A model generated the notes under the pieces. The model searched no databases. It was not told the DNA's origin and was given only the letters and a program-made list of their open reading frames with translations. Below are positions 23,158 through 38,100 of a stretch of DNA of 64,000 bases, in pieces; position 1 is the stretch's first letter, and each line of letters starts with the position of its first letter. Source of the stretch: Nilaparvata lugens (lineage: Eukaryota; Arthropoda; Insecta; Hemiptera; Delphacidae); NCBI RefSeq assembly GCF_014356525.2, contig NC_052507.1:44115687-44179686 (forward strand). Direction: 5' to 3'. The position numbers and the translations under genes are program-made.

Positions 23158-26100
23158 GTAAGTTATATATATGCTTTGAATGTTGTCTTCTCGAACTCAA
23201 TACTTGTTCAGATCTGACTGAAAACCCTCTAAATGCTTGCTTCACACTTCGTTTTTAGAAGCAAGTTTGTTTGGGAATTTAATAGTCGATTTGACAGGGC
23301 AAAGAAAGGGAAATTAATAACAGGATTACTAGGATTAAAATGTTAAATGGACGAAACATGTTTTTGCTATTGAAAGAAACTATTTATTTGGCGCAATCTA
23401 TTCAAGTGTCGGTCAAGGAGATTATTGGGAAACAGACTATTGTGCTCTAGACAATTTTATATCGACTCTAGATGACACAAGCAGTGGATTTGAATGGGAG
23501 ATTGGGAAGATTGCAAAACTTACCTTTAGAAGTGATGCTAAACCAATCAGATATACTATGTCATGAATGTAAATCCAAAGATAATGTTATAACTGGGAAT
23601 GGAAGAAAAATAGTAAATCTAAATAGTAAATAGTAAGAGTTCCACTTAACCATTCTAAATGGTTGAACTAGAGGTGACATACAAGGTGAGTACACTTTTG
23701 TAAGTAGTAGAGGGTCATCTGTCATTGTTCTATGTTGCATGAGTTTAGAAAATGTAAATATGATGGAAGGGTTCAGAATAATACCGGTAGGTTTTTCGGA
23801 TCATTTGCCAATATGTGTCAGTTTTAATTGCCAGACCTGAGAGAAAAATGAAAATGTTCTTACACCAACTGCCCCAACAGTACCCGTGAAATGTTGTAAA
23901 GATTTTTACTGGAAAGCTGGCTAATAGATGTAGAAGTACTAATTCGCTGCCTGATGATATAAACGAGGCTAGTAATTTATTGTATAATCTCACCAGAGCA
24001 GCCAATTCTAAATATGAACGATAGAAAATTCAAAAAGAGCGAGTGGTATGATGCTGAATGTGAGTATACGAGGAAGAATTTTTGCACTTTTGAAACTGTT
24101 CCGGAAAACCAATTCAAATAAAATAAGAAGCAATTATACTGGAGTAGTAAAGAATTATGAGGTTCTTTGTAGAAGGAAGAAAGATAGGTATTGGGAAGAT
24201 ATACAAAATAAGTTCGGAACAGTTAAGGACTCTAAAATGTTCTGGGAGTTGGTACAAAACTTTAAAGGTAAAACTCAGAAGCATAAAACTAATATCAGTT
24301 CAGAGTAATCGATAGATCATTTTGAAAAGTTATATAGCCTACACCTGAGAGGTGCTGAATCACTCAACAACAACTGTGCACTGAATGAGATTATTAGTAT
24401 TGATGAAATTTGTTGTTCACTGAAAAGACTTAGAAATGGAAAAGCCCCAGGTGAGGATAGGATCCCCGCTGAATGCTATAAGATAGCACCATTAGAATTC
24501 AAACAACTGGTGTGTGCCTTCTTCAACAAAGTTTATGATCAGTGTGAGGCGCCGGATTCATTCAAGAAATCAATATTCCCTCTGCATAAGAAGGGAGACC
24601 ATAGCGATCCAAATAATTATAGAGCCTTATCATTTACTAATTCTATCTACAAAGTGTTTGTAGGCATTCTATTTAAGAAAGTGTACTGTTTTTTCTATAG
24701 ATTGTCAAGGCCGCTTATGATTTTGTGGAAAGGAAAGCTCTTTTTATAAGGTGATCTAATTAGGAGTGTAGAATAAATTTGTTCATAATGTTGAGAGTTG
24801 TACAGAGACTTATTCGACCATATGATGTGAGAAGGATATTGCAGAGCAACGTTAGTAGACAGAATACTAACTTTGATTGCAGAGTATATGAAGTTTGACT
24901 GCGGCTTAACGTTAGGTTAACTTAGGTTAGCTTAACTAAAGCTCTAGGGACAAACTAATTCCGCTAGATCGCTCCAGCTGTACTATTCACTTGCTGCAGC
25001 ATAGCAGGCGTAAAACGGCTATTATTGTGTCTATAAAAGAAGTTTAAACATCAACTTCATTTATCAAGAACAGCGCTTCATGTTGCTATGAATTTGAAGT
25101 CTATAGAACGAACATTGAATGTGAAAAAGGAGTTTAAAATGTATAAATCTTATATTTTTTTAGATTTGCAAAAACAAAGTTGATGTAATTTTTTCTATAT
25201 TGAAGAGGAGACTTGCATATTTTTCTCAAATTTTTCTGACCAGTAGTTTTTGTAGGGTATGTGTACCATCTGCCTCGAAAAAGTGTTTTTTGAGGCCCTA
25301 TTGTTAGCTAACAGAAGCTGATAAAAATATTTCGATTGCATGGATTATGTTCTAAGAACCTGTCCAATAGATTAAAAAAAGAAAAAAAAATGAAAAAATT
25401 ATTGAATGTACAACCTTAAAACAGGGATGCTTGTTCTCGCCTATTCTGTTCTCCATCTTCACACGAGATATATGAATTCATAGAAGGGGGATTGATGATG
25501 GGAAATTCCAGAATCAACTCTCTCTTGTATGCGGACGACTTGTTTATTTTCTCTGATAGCATTAATGGAATACAGAGAATGATAAACAGGTTAATAGAAT
25601 ACTGTGATCAATGGAACCTCATCTTGAACTGGGAAAAGTAAAAAATTGTTGTATTCAGGAGGGGAGAAAAATTACGTAGAAATGAGAGGTGGAATTACGT
25701 CGGGGAAAATATTGATGTAGTGAATGAATATAAGTATCTGGAGCTTGATTTTACTTCTTCCTTATCTTCAACCACCCATTTTTCTAGTAAGATTACCACA
25801 GCTAAATATGGAATTAATAGTCTCTGGCGAAAGTTGATTATTACCGATGAAATTCCAATAAGTACGAAATGGACAGTTTTGGAGGCAGTGAGTAGAGCCA
25901 CAATAACGTATGCAGGCCAGGTTTGGAGCTACCAAGAGAGGGAGGGCATTGAATGGTTCAACCGGTTTTTTATCAAAAGATTGTTTGGCGTACCTCAGAA
26001 TACCCCAAATTATATTGTATATCTGAAAAGTGGGAAGGACGTACTTTGCCTGATGACCTTGAAAATGAATTAGGCCTACAAATAAATAATGAAAACAATT

Positions 26101-29100
26101 GCTTTGCCTGATTCGAGATTTCCTAGAAAGATAACTATCCCAATGGCACGAAAGAGTAGTGGATGGTGGAGAGAGTGGAACAATTTTCATTTCATCAATG
26201 TGGGGAAGAGTGGGTGGATCCGATAATTAGACCGAATTTGTGGGGTGTGAAATGCAATGAAGTTTTAAATAAATTGCGGCGTCAGATTCAGATAGAGTGG
26301 TGGACGAGGGCCACGAACTTTCAATTTCACCGCATGTACTACTGTTTGAAAATAGGTAATCAAGTAAAGCGAGATCATATCAGTGATGTGAATAAGAGAG
26401 AGATTATGGGCGCAATTTTCAAAGCAAGATACCTGCCACTAAATTTCAGGGTAGACATAGCTATTTGTGATCTCTGTGCAATGAAATAGAAGTTGAAGAC
26501 ACTTATCATTTTATTGGAAAATGCAAGGTATTATCTGAATGTCGAGTCAAATGGTTTGGGAGCCCGATGATGATTGAAGAGACAATGCTCGATTATTTAA
26601 ACTGAAAAAATTGGAAATACCTAGCTGGTTATGTAAAGGAAGCATTAAGATATAGGAATATTCTCTTAGAGTAATGCAATTATTAATTTGGAAGCTGTAA
26701 TAATTATTCATCTATCTATCTACACTTCTTTTCTAGTATGTTGGCCGTACCAGATACAATAAGCAGAAGCTTTTTGAAGTAATAACTAGAAAAATACTTC
26801 GAAATTGTCATTGAACTTTTCAACAGTTTTAAATTCCTTTCCTACAATTTTGTACACAATATAGCACAATCGCTGTTATTCAGAGTCCAACATTTAATAA
26901 ATAACTGAAATTTCCTCAATTCTTTTTATTTCACCTAGTTTAAAAATCAAACTGGTCTCTCTCGTCGAAATGACTGAAAAAGCCAGTCTTTTTCCAGGAA
27001 AGAGGTCATTTTATCTTGGGGAAATAAGGAAAATACATTTAGTGAATGAAAGACCGTGACCTTTCCACTTCAAATTCTAAATTTATATTAATAACACTTT
27101 CTCACAAGAAAAATTGTATTTTAATATACCTTAACATTTCTTGTAATCATTTTTAGGAGAAACCAATTGGAAAATGAATTTTCTTTCTGTTTTCTTTCAA
27201 ATTTTTAGCAGTAAAATCTAGTTTCAGGAAGAAGATTTTGATTGTAAATATGAAAGTTCGATCATTTCAAATACTTGTTATCGTGTTTGAAATTAGTTCA
27301 CCTGTTTGTTCCTGAATACTCCTCTACCATATATGAATGAGACATTGTATTGAATATATTGCATGATAATGAAATGACTAATTCGACCATTGTGTCTCAA
27401 TTGCAGGGCAATCAGTACTGTGCAGGAGTCGACCAATTGTTTGCACTGCTCATAAATCGTGAGTAAACTACCACTTCAAAATTTTCTTCCAACAAATCTG
27501 ACATGATTGCAATGCAAAATTTAGAACTTTTTTGTTCAGAAACAATTTGATTAAATTTTATTTAATTTGTTATTGCTGGAGTTTAAAATTAAGGGTATCC
27601 AAAATAACATTTTAAGGGTAAAGTTTCTTTTAGAGTCAATTTTTCTGTATTATTAATGACAATCTATCAGGCTCAATTGTTGCCATTCTCAATTATTCTT
27701 ATGTTCTGGTCTCATTGAATGTTCTTAGAGTGAAATTTGTTCAGATAAATACTATTAGTTCTGTGAACAGTAGACCTCGTGCAGTTTTAAACCGCAGCCT
27801 CCTCTTATAATGTCCATCAGAGTAAATCCTGTCTGTATGTCGTGTCGGCGAGATATCGGTGTGAAAACGGCTAATGACTGTTGGGGTTGGTGTATCAAAA
27901 ATGCTAACATCAAAAGCTAATCTCCTTCAAGACATACTGGCAACAGGACAGCCCGAGTTCAAAGCAGAGAAAGTTCGAGAGACAATACTATGTTATTTTA
28001 GTTATTAATTGCATGCGTTCAATATTGCATGCAATCAATAGTTCATTTAATAGTGCATAAAAATTGCATTCAATGAGGCATGCAATTAATAGTCTACACA
28101 GCAGCTGATTTTCTACCAAGTTACATTGAGATATTGAATTTCATGCAATTTATTATCCACTCGACAGCTGATTTATGATGAATAATTCTATAGCCTGATT
28201 TTTACTCTAATATTGGCGTAAGAAGGAGGCTCCTTTTTCTTTTATATTATCCTTGAAATGCAAAATTTCCAAAAACCTTGTATATACGTCGACGCGCAAT
28301 TTAAAAAGGAACATACCTGTCAAATTTCATGAAAATCTATTACCGCGTTTTGCCGTAAATGTGCAACATATAAACATTTAAACAAAAAGAGAAATGCCAA
28401 ACCGTCGACTTGAATCTAAAGGTTCGTACAGACTTTCTCTTTGCTCCGCAATCGAACGTCACTCGAGCAGATCGATTGATGATCGACCAGGGAGCAAGAG
28501 TGGAACGCGAGAAGAGCTAACATCTCCCGTAACGTTCATGATCGGAGCGATTGCGGAGCGTGCGTGGAGCGATTGCGGAGCGTGTTGGAGGCGCGTGTAT
28601 CTGTACGCACCTTTAGACCCCACTTCGCTTGATCAATTATAGAATACCAAATTGGCAATGAATTATCAAGAAGAGTTTTATTATGTAACTAGCAGTTAAC
28701 CCGTGCTCCGCAAGGGTCTAATTAATTTCGCAGACTGAAAACTTGACATACTGAAATCTTGAAGAATTTAAAATAGACCTATAACCATCCTCGGTAAATT
28801 AAGAATGTATATGCATAATTTCAAGTTAATTAGTAGTTTAGACGTGATGATGCGTCATTTGTGATTTTCCTATTATAGATAAAACTATAACAGTAAATTC
28901 AATATTACAGAAGAATGATTTTTTTGAATATTGCAAAGTTCAAAAATTGTATTGGGTGATTTATGTGAAAGAAAATAGTTTTTTTGGCCTTTTGTAGCTT
29001 ACTCCCATAAATAAAGTGGGTGAAAATCCAAGAACGGCTCAATATCTCATACACAAAGGTAATTTTTGACGTTGGGTGTACCCGCCATTATGAATGCATC

Positions 29101-32100
29101 TTTTCAAATAGGAAGGTGGTCATGCGATACATGATTTCGATACGGAATTTCAAGAAAAAATGAATGGTGAAAACCGCACATCGAGATCTCAAACCGTTTG
29201 GAAGATATTCTCATTATAAATCAATACCATGCAAATCAGAAATGAAATAAATGAGTGGTATTAATTAATAATGTGAATATCTTCGAAATGGTATCTCACA
29301 CCTCTGATTTGCATGTTATTGATTTATAATGTGGATATCTTCCAAACTGTTTGAGATGTCGATGTGCGGTTTTCATTCATTTTTACTTGAAATTCGAAAT
29401 CATGTATCGCATAACCACCTTCCTATTTAGAAAGTTGAAGTTGCATTCATTACGTCGGATCCAAGATGGCGGACCAGATTTTTGTAGTCATAGTAAAGTA
29501 GTATTTTCAATATTAATAGGATCCCCAATCACACCCACCGTCAAATACCTTTGTGTATGAGATATTAAGCCGTTCTCGGACTTTTCACCCACTCTGTATA
29601 ATATAAATAAAAATATACCGTATAAATTATGAACTTTTTTTCTTTAATTACAGGAAGTTGATTTAATATTGTTCATATTAATATAAATATATTAACTTAC
29701 ATAATATAAATACAAATATATCGTTTAATTTGATAACTTGATTTTTTTCTATAATTATAGGCAGTTGATTTAGTATTGTCCATGTTAATATTCATATTTG
29801 TTTCAGATTATTCTTCAACTCGAATGACAAGTGGAATGTTGGTGGAACGAGGAAGTTCAGATGTTCAACTAATCTTTGTAAGTATTTGATTGAATATTAT
29901 TTTCTTTGTATAAGTTCAAAAAAGTTTGTTGAATCATACTTGTATAAAATACTTTTAATATTCATAATTTAAATATTTCCAATGGCGATGAAAATCTAAT
30001 TTGTTTTGATCCATAGTAGGAATATTTTGGCCAAATACTAATAAGCCAAAGTTTGATACTGTAAAATCAATTCAACTTTACATAAAACGTGCTCACAGTT
30101 TCGTAAGATTTGGAACTGATGTATATAATATAATAGTTGATAGCTTTCCAAAAATAAATTATCCAAGACTATTCCACATTGATCAAGTGAATAATAAATA
30201 CTTGATCCATAACTTTGGGAGTTCCTCCCAAATCTGCCAGATTTTGAGTTGTCTTGCATATTAAATTACTCAAATTAAACGTAACCTATAAGAATAGAAT
30301 AGAATATTTTTATTTCACTTGCTCATAACAACAAAAAAGTTTTACATATCAACTTTAAAAAAATGTAGTAGTTTAAATAAATTTACACTGCATAATATCA
30401 GAAAAATACATAGAATTATAACCACGTTCATAAAAAATTTTGATCTTTTTGCAATCAGCCTAACTAAGTAAAATATTAGAAACAAATGATGATTAGGGCA
30501 AGTGAAACAAATTACTACTTGCAAAGTGGTAAATAATAACACTTGAGTGCAAGTAGGAATGTAGGTATAATGTTCTATTATTTAATCATATGATTTAAAG
30601 GTAAAAGAAAAGGTGAGGGAGGCTAGGTTTTTGCTTTCAAATGGAAATATATTGATATTATTCGAAAGGTTTGATAATTCTATATTATTATTCTTTCCCT
30701 ACGCAGAAGGGGCCTCACAGCGTAGGGTATAATTCTATATAATAAACACAAACGACGAAAAGTTGAAAATCATGAACATTCAAAATGTTAGACATTATGA
30801 ATGACACCCGTAACGTTTACTGTAGCGAGTGTTCAAATTATCATTCACTTCTAATAGCCTATTTATCTATTTCTAATACGGTTCGTTTCTTCCAATAGTG
30901 ACAATTTATCAATGGAATGTTGGAGTAGCCTAATGCTACTACCTCTGCAATCAATTCTAATAATATTGCATTTGATATATTTTTGATATTTAAAGTATCC
31001 AGTGACCTCCTATTAAAGGGGTATAAGGACTTGCCATCTCAATTTTAAAGTTGAGTCATTTTACTTTTAATTGATAAAAGCATTGGATGATGAGTGATTG
31101 CCGTTGAAATGCTCATCAAACTCACGTATCGAATAGAAACAACATTTAATTAGCTCTTTTTTTAACTTCTAAATTTTTTCAATTCCAAAATTTTTATACG
31201 TTCAGGCATGGCATTGTAAAGACTGATACCCAAACTCCAAGCCCCTCTAGCGAAAAGAGTAGTACGATAATGATCATCTCTAAGATGATGGCGTCTCCTT
31301 ATTTCGTATAAATGTATTGCTGATCCTCTTGTCATATCGCTCTCATTCTTCTTAATTAAGGAGATATATTCATAAATGTAAAGACTGGGAAGAGGAAGAA
31401 TTCCTAGCTCCTTGAAGAATGGCCGGCAGCTTGTTCTCACTGTTCCACCTACCATAACTCTAATGGCCCACTTCTGAACTCTTATCAGCATTGCATGAAT
31501 TTTGGCTTCAAGTAATCGTGGTTCTATGATCCAGTCAGCCTACAGATATTACTGCTAGAGCTATTTCATGATTATTCAATCGAAATTTTTTTCAGATGGC
31601 GAAGTGAAAACAGTAACAGTTCCACCATTTGCTGAATCTGTCAGTGAAGGAGATATCAGGTGGACAAAAGGTAAGTTAATTTTATGATTATGTGTTCATT
31701 GTCTCTGTTGAATAAATTCATAAATACATGCCCAGTTGCACTAAAGTCCGTTGAATTTTAATCTTGATTAAATGCCACAAGAACCAATCAGAAAAGGTTT
31801 TTTGAAAAGAAAGCTTCTTTGATTGGTTCTCGTGGCTTTTAATCCGGGTTAAAATTCATCAGGCCTTTGTGCAACCTGGCCCAAGTAAAACATTTCTACG
31901 TATAACTTTTATTTGACATTCATTTCAAACTTTGAAAATGTTAATTCTCCCTTTTATTTATGAGTATAAATGATTCATTCTCCTCATTATCAGGTTGCAT
32001 CTTCTTTATTATTAAAATGGCCTTTTCCTCCACCTACTGTCTAAAGTACTTACTTTACTCCCTCAAACCTAATACTAAAGTGTCACTTTTTCGCTCTCGG

Positions 32101-35100
32101 TAGTAAAAAACAGAAAAACTCCCTAGGGAGTAAAAGTGACTCCATTTAAATAACATGGGGAGCATCTCTATTTTGAAACTTACATTGTAATAGGTTAGAA
32201 GGTCTAAGCTCAGATGAGAAAGCATAATAGAGGTGTCTGTCATTGAGTCAACTGAATTCAATACCACAACCAAAAATTTGATCAACTCATGAAATATATG
32301 TTTGTATGATAATTATTATATTCTTAATATTAGTAGACGATAAAAATTTATACAATTTTTAAAATATTTTATTCTATTCAAAATACCAGCCAACAAATAT
32401 TTTTGATCTGCAATTCAAATCTGAACCGCGTGATCTGGAGTCAGCCATTTTTGGTAGCTGCCCAGCTGATATAATTGCTACAACTTTTGCCGATAGATAG
32501 TGCAATCGGCAGTGCCAATCAGACGACCGGTTTTTAGGTTTTAGATTTAGGTTATGTTGTTAGGAATCATTGTCACCAATACGTAAGTTATTAGAATGAT
32601 TTTATTTGCAGTTTCTATAAAAAATGTAGATGGAGGAAAAATGTTGTGTACATCACGAGCGAAAATACTTTTTCTTCCTCAGGAAAATTGCTGCCCTCGG
32701 CTTCGCCTCGGGCTTCAAACTTTTTCCCACAGGGAGTAAAAGTCGTACTTTTCACTCTAGATATACAAATAACTATTTTCAATATACGTTAATTTCATAA
32801 TTATACATTATTATGATGATCATAACATTCAATACTGTACAGACTTTACTTGATGTATTCTCGTCTGGGGAAGAAAACATTTTTTAATCGCATCATTACA
32901 ACTACTAGCGTTGTATAAAATATCTTCAAACTCGATAATATAATGATCAACCCTTTCTAACTTGATGCACTTACGAAGAAAAAATTGTAACATTCTATTA
33001 CAACTCATTTGCAGCTGTTGGCGATGCAGTTATTGAAGATGAAGTCGTTTGTGAAATTGAAACTGATAAGGTAATTATAATAATTTAATTTTTTAATTTC
33101 ATGGCAAGTTCACAAAGTTTACAAACTTATTGCAAAAAATACATTTTCAAGCATAATAAATGATAACATAGAAATTTTACTGAAACTCCGCAGTCCATTC
33201 ATCCCACATTAGATTAAACCTGTGTGGAGGGATGACTTGCACTCTAGAACTTGGGCTTGAGAAATTCCATTGCTGTGAGAAAAATAAAATAAGATAATGA
33301 AAAATTAAATTTTTCATCCATTATATTCTCTAGGTTATACATTTGTCAACTACTTTGATACTTTCTATTTTAAGTAAATATACGATTCGGGTAATATATT
33401 AATCAAATCATTTATCAACATATACGACTATCAGGAAAAAATCATCTTGTTAAAACATTATTGACATCTATCATTCTTTGGAATAACTTCCTTTAGATTA
33501 GCTTCCTCCTGGATAGTTAAAATCTATATTGGAGATTCCTCATTGATCGTTGCAACATATCAACTGTGATATTGTGGATTTAGTTCCAAATCCTGTTTAG
33601 AATTCTACACTCATGTTCGAGTTGTGAAATAGATCCACGAAAAAACGCAATGAGGAATCTCGAACACAGATTTCAGGAATGTATTCGTTTCGGAGGAAAC
33701 CATCTGAAGGGAGTAATTAAAAAAAATGTCATTCATGCTTCTTGAATGGTAAGTTGTGATTTTTTAATTTTCATGAATAAAATTTATTTAGAAACATTCC
33801 GGCGAATCAAGAATCAATGTTCTTCTATAACTGGATACTCTGTTCGCATTAAATGCACATACTCCATAGATTTATTTAATATAATAGATTGAAGTTAAAA
33901 ACGCCAAACCTATTGTACAATAATTCAATTGGATATGTAATGGATTACTTTAAGTACATAAATTATTTTTTATGAAGAATTATTAATGGTTGCAGAATAG
34001 AACTTTCTCACTTCCCGAAGGAACAATACTATAACAGATAATTGATTGCATCAGTGTCAAGAATACTAATAATTTTCAAATAAAAATACCTAATAATGAT
34101 GGAAAATGCCTAAATTGAACAAATTTATAAATCAATTCCCTCAATTTTTAAGACGCATAAGATGGATGCAAGCTATATTAACATAAAATAAGACCCACTT
34201 TTTGAATATGTAATATTGAATTTTTATTGTTATACAAATAACACATTTTGCTAAATTATTCAATATTTCAAGTTCTCTTTTCCGGCCTGCTTGAAATCAA
34301 TGGTAATTTTTCCTGGAAATCAATTTTCTCCTTCAAATGGAACGTGATTGAATATGTCGTGTAATAGTATAAGCAAATGATTTTATTTTTATTGCATAGC
34401 TAAGAGTCAAATATTCTCCCAAGTTGAAAACACTCACTATTCTGTTATTATTAATGTATCTAATTTTCAGACATCTGTTCCTGTACCATCTCCTGGAGCT
34501 GGAGTGATCACGGAAATCATTGTTGAGGATGGAACCACTGTTAAGGCTGGCCAACCGATTTTCAAGATCGAATTGGGTATGTTTCTCACCAATGTGAAAC
34601 CAAATAGTCCAGTCACTATATACATTGGTGCTTGCAATTTATACTGTTGTTCTGATTTTTCAATATCGCTGTAGGAGCGATCTGAGCTATTTTCTAAGGA
34701 GAAAACCATACCCTCACAAAAAAGTGACTTTAGGGTCTGAAAGGGTTTCGATACATGAGAGAAGTCCAGATCCAATTTCTTCATGCAAAATTTCTTTGTG
34801 CTAGATACAGAGTGGTCATTGTTGTCAGGTGTACGTAGAAATCTTTATGAGATAGAACGCTCTACCCGACTTCAGATTGTAGAGCACAAAAATACGCCCT
34901 GAGGGTTTTTGAATTATACATATAAATGGTTACAATCGGAAGATATTGTTGATCAAAAACTAAAATTCATCATAATCAATTTTTTTTATTTTACTCATTT
35001 TTTAAAAATTGTACCTCAGTACTCATTGGAGATAGAGAATTCCAATTGATCTCATTTTATTCAGAATTTTATAATCTAAAAAAAAGGCCAGAGCAAATTT

Positions 35101-38100
35101 TTCTGTCCGATTACTGAATTTGACAAAAATAGCTGAAAACTGGGAAATGAATCGAAAATCCGGGGTTTTTGGGCCACTCTGTATTTAGCGTAAGAAAATT
35201 TTGCATGAAGAAATTAGTTCTGGACTTCTCTCATGTATCCAAATAAAATATTAAAACATCATATAACTACAATATAAATAATTGCAAGCACACCCCCTTT
35301 TTTATGTCTACATTGACTGGACTACGAAGTACATTCAATAATTTTTCATCCGAATTGATGAATTGATTCTAAGTGAATTTTATGGATTGTTATTGAGATT
35401 GTTAGTGCAGAAATGATCAATTGACGATCCAGTTACTATGGACTAATCTATTTATTCATAGATTATGAATCAAATACTCTCATAGAAAAGCTGTGCTTGT
35501 GCTCTAGTGGGAACCTCCGATAATTTATGATTTTTCAAGTATAAACATATTGCAATCCAGCATATATTGAAATATTGCAATAGTATAAATTTATATATTT
35601 CAATATTCGCGTTCAAAAAAATCAATACAATATAAACATTTTCCAATATCAGTCCACAATTTTTCTCAACATAATTATTACAAATGAGACACTGAACAAA
35701 AGTAATAAGTGAATTGTACTGCTCGAGGAAGGCACTCAGTGAATTTATAATCTCTGAGTAAAATGATTGGAACTGAGATAAATAAAAAAAAGCAATCGAA
35801 GATGAAGAAATCAGTACAGTATTACAATGTTCTAATTCAATATCAGTACACAATAATTCAACAATATTACACTTCAAATACAGAATTAAACATAAGGTAC
35901 AACTTTGAAACAATATTGATATGTTATAATCAACTTGCAACAAGAATGTTGATTAACATTAATTTTTGGTGTGATTGTTGAAAAAAACTGTTAAAATACT
36001 CTGATTAATGGTGTTTATGCATTGCGAAAATGAGCTGGAATTGGAAAGTGGGCATGGTGAGTGAATGTGTGAGTGATTGGTTGCTATTTTTCTTTCTTTC
36101 TTATATTTCTATTTTTCCACTAAAAGAAAAAAATTAAATAAACTAATTAATTAAATAATAATAGCCTATATTTATATATATTTTTTATAAAGCAATCTCT
36201 ATTTTATTTTTTGTAATTCCTGAGACCTGAATGGTAGTCATATTTTTTATCTCAGTTTTATTTTAGTTTTTCCTATTGGAAAATCTTTTTTTCTCTCTCT
36301 CAAAATTCGTTATGATCACTCTTTTGATTTTTGCAGTGAAGTATTTTTTTTGTCATAAACTCGATTTTGTATTGTAAATTGTATTTTGTTTTTAGTTTTT
36401 ATTTCCAATCGGACTTTTAGCGACTCCCGCCAGCGGTCAAAGACTTTTCTTTTTGCTGGTGGTGCCTGAAAAAATTTTCAGTTTTTAGTTCTCGGTAGTT
36501 AATTTCATTTTATTTTATTGTAATAAGTGTTGATTTATTAACCTTGATTTGTTGCATTGCTAAATTCTGCCAATAAAGGATTGAATTGATTATATTTTAT
36601 AATCAATAATTAATTATAATTTATTAATTAATTAACATAAATTAATAGATACTCTTCACTGCTTGCAGACGCAGAGTATTGTACTCTCAGCAAGTAGTAT
36701 TTTTATTAATCCTAATTCAAAAATTAGTCCTGATTTAACATATTTGTTTTTTGTCTGAAATTATTGTTTCATAATTATTATGTCAATAATAATTATTATT
36801 ATAATTACTATCCCAATGTATACCAATTTGTTATTATTCTTTCACTTTCAAAACTTTTAGACAGTATCTTCGACACTACTTATTAGGGAGACAAAATGAA
36901 GACTAATTTTGATTTATTTCTCAAATCTGTTTGTAAATCTTAATTCTATTCTTAAAATAAATATCTTACTTAGTATAACAGAGCAGAAGAGAATTGTTGT
37001 TTTATTTTTAAATATTGGTGATCTTTATCTTTGATGTAGAACATATAGTTGAATCTCAATTAGGCCTATACTGATTACAAGAGCAACATTTGTATGAAAA
37101 TAGTATAAGAGAATGGAATTTTCTTTTTTCTTTTTTCTTGATATTGTAATGTAAAATTATAAAATCTAATTATGTTATTAATATTACGATTTATATTAGT
37201 ATCTTATGCTATCCAACATTCTAGAGATACACCATCCCTCATCACAAGCTTTGCTTAAAGAGGGATGCAACAATATTATTTAGAATATGATATTTTATGT
37301 AAATATTCATTATTTTATAAAGAATTTGTATTTTATGTTTGTAAGTATGAATTGTATATTAATTTTTTTGTTGACATTAATAAATTGAAATTGAATTGAA
37401 TTGAAATGTACTTAATAATTGTTAACTTATTATTTTCATCTTGTTGAACTGTATGATCTTGTCATATTTTTGCTTATGATTTGTAAATATTGTGAATTCG
37501 ATTAAATAAAATTTGAATCTATGAAGTTTTTTTAATACTACTATACATTAAATATTAACTGTCTAATACTCTTGTCAACTTTTATAAACTTGTTATAAAT
37601 TTGTCACCATTTATTTGAACTTGGTTAGGTTAGAACTAAGTAACTCACTAGTCACTGATGTACTTTTGTTCCTTGTTCAGGAGCTGCAGGTGCTTCGAAG
37701 CCAGCGGCAGCCGCCAAACCGGCACCTGAGAAGCCAGCCGCTGCTGCTGCCCCTCCACAGCCGCCGCTGCCACCCCCCACCCCATCAGCTGCCGCCCATC
37801 CGCCGCCTCCACCACCACCTCCCTCCCCATCAGCTGCCGCCCCCCCTCCGCCCGCCGCGCCCGTCTCCTCCATTCCAGTAGCGGCCATTCGGCATGCGCA
37901 GGCCATTGAGGCGGCCACTGTCAAGGTAGGCCTAATCAATTTCGACAATCATTTGACAATCTACTTGAACAATATTGGCTAACTGCCACATATCTACTAT
38001 TGGATAATGTAGTACCGTATCAAATCTGACAAAATGTTACAGTACACGTCCCGTAGTTCTGCCACCGTGACCTTTTGAAACGGCATTTACGCCAGGTATG

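Noticed and set aside
24900..24935. Telomere-like TTAGG repeats (GTTAGGTTAACTTAGGTTAG)
   Set aside because: Only a few degenerate units inside a decayed LINE; not a telomeric tract.
37652..37948. 98-residue Gly/Ala-rich minus-strand open frame
   Set aside because: It is the antisense of the Pro/Ala-coding DLST linker exon; GC-rich repeats of GCC/CCG leave all frames open.
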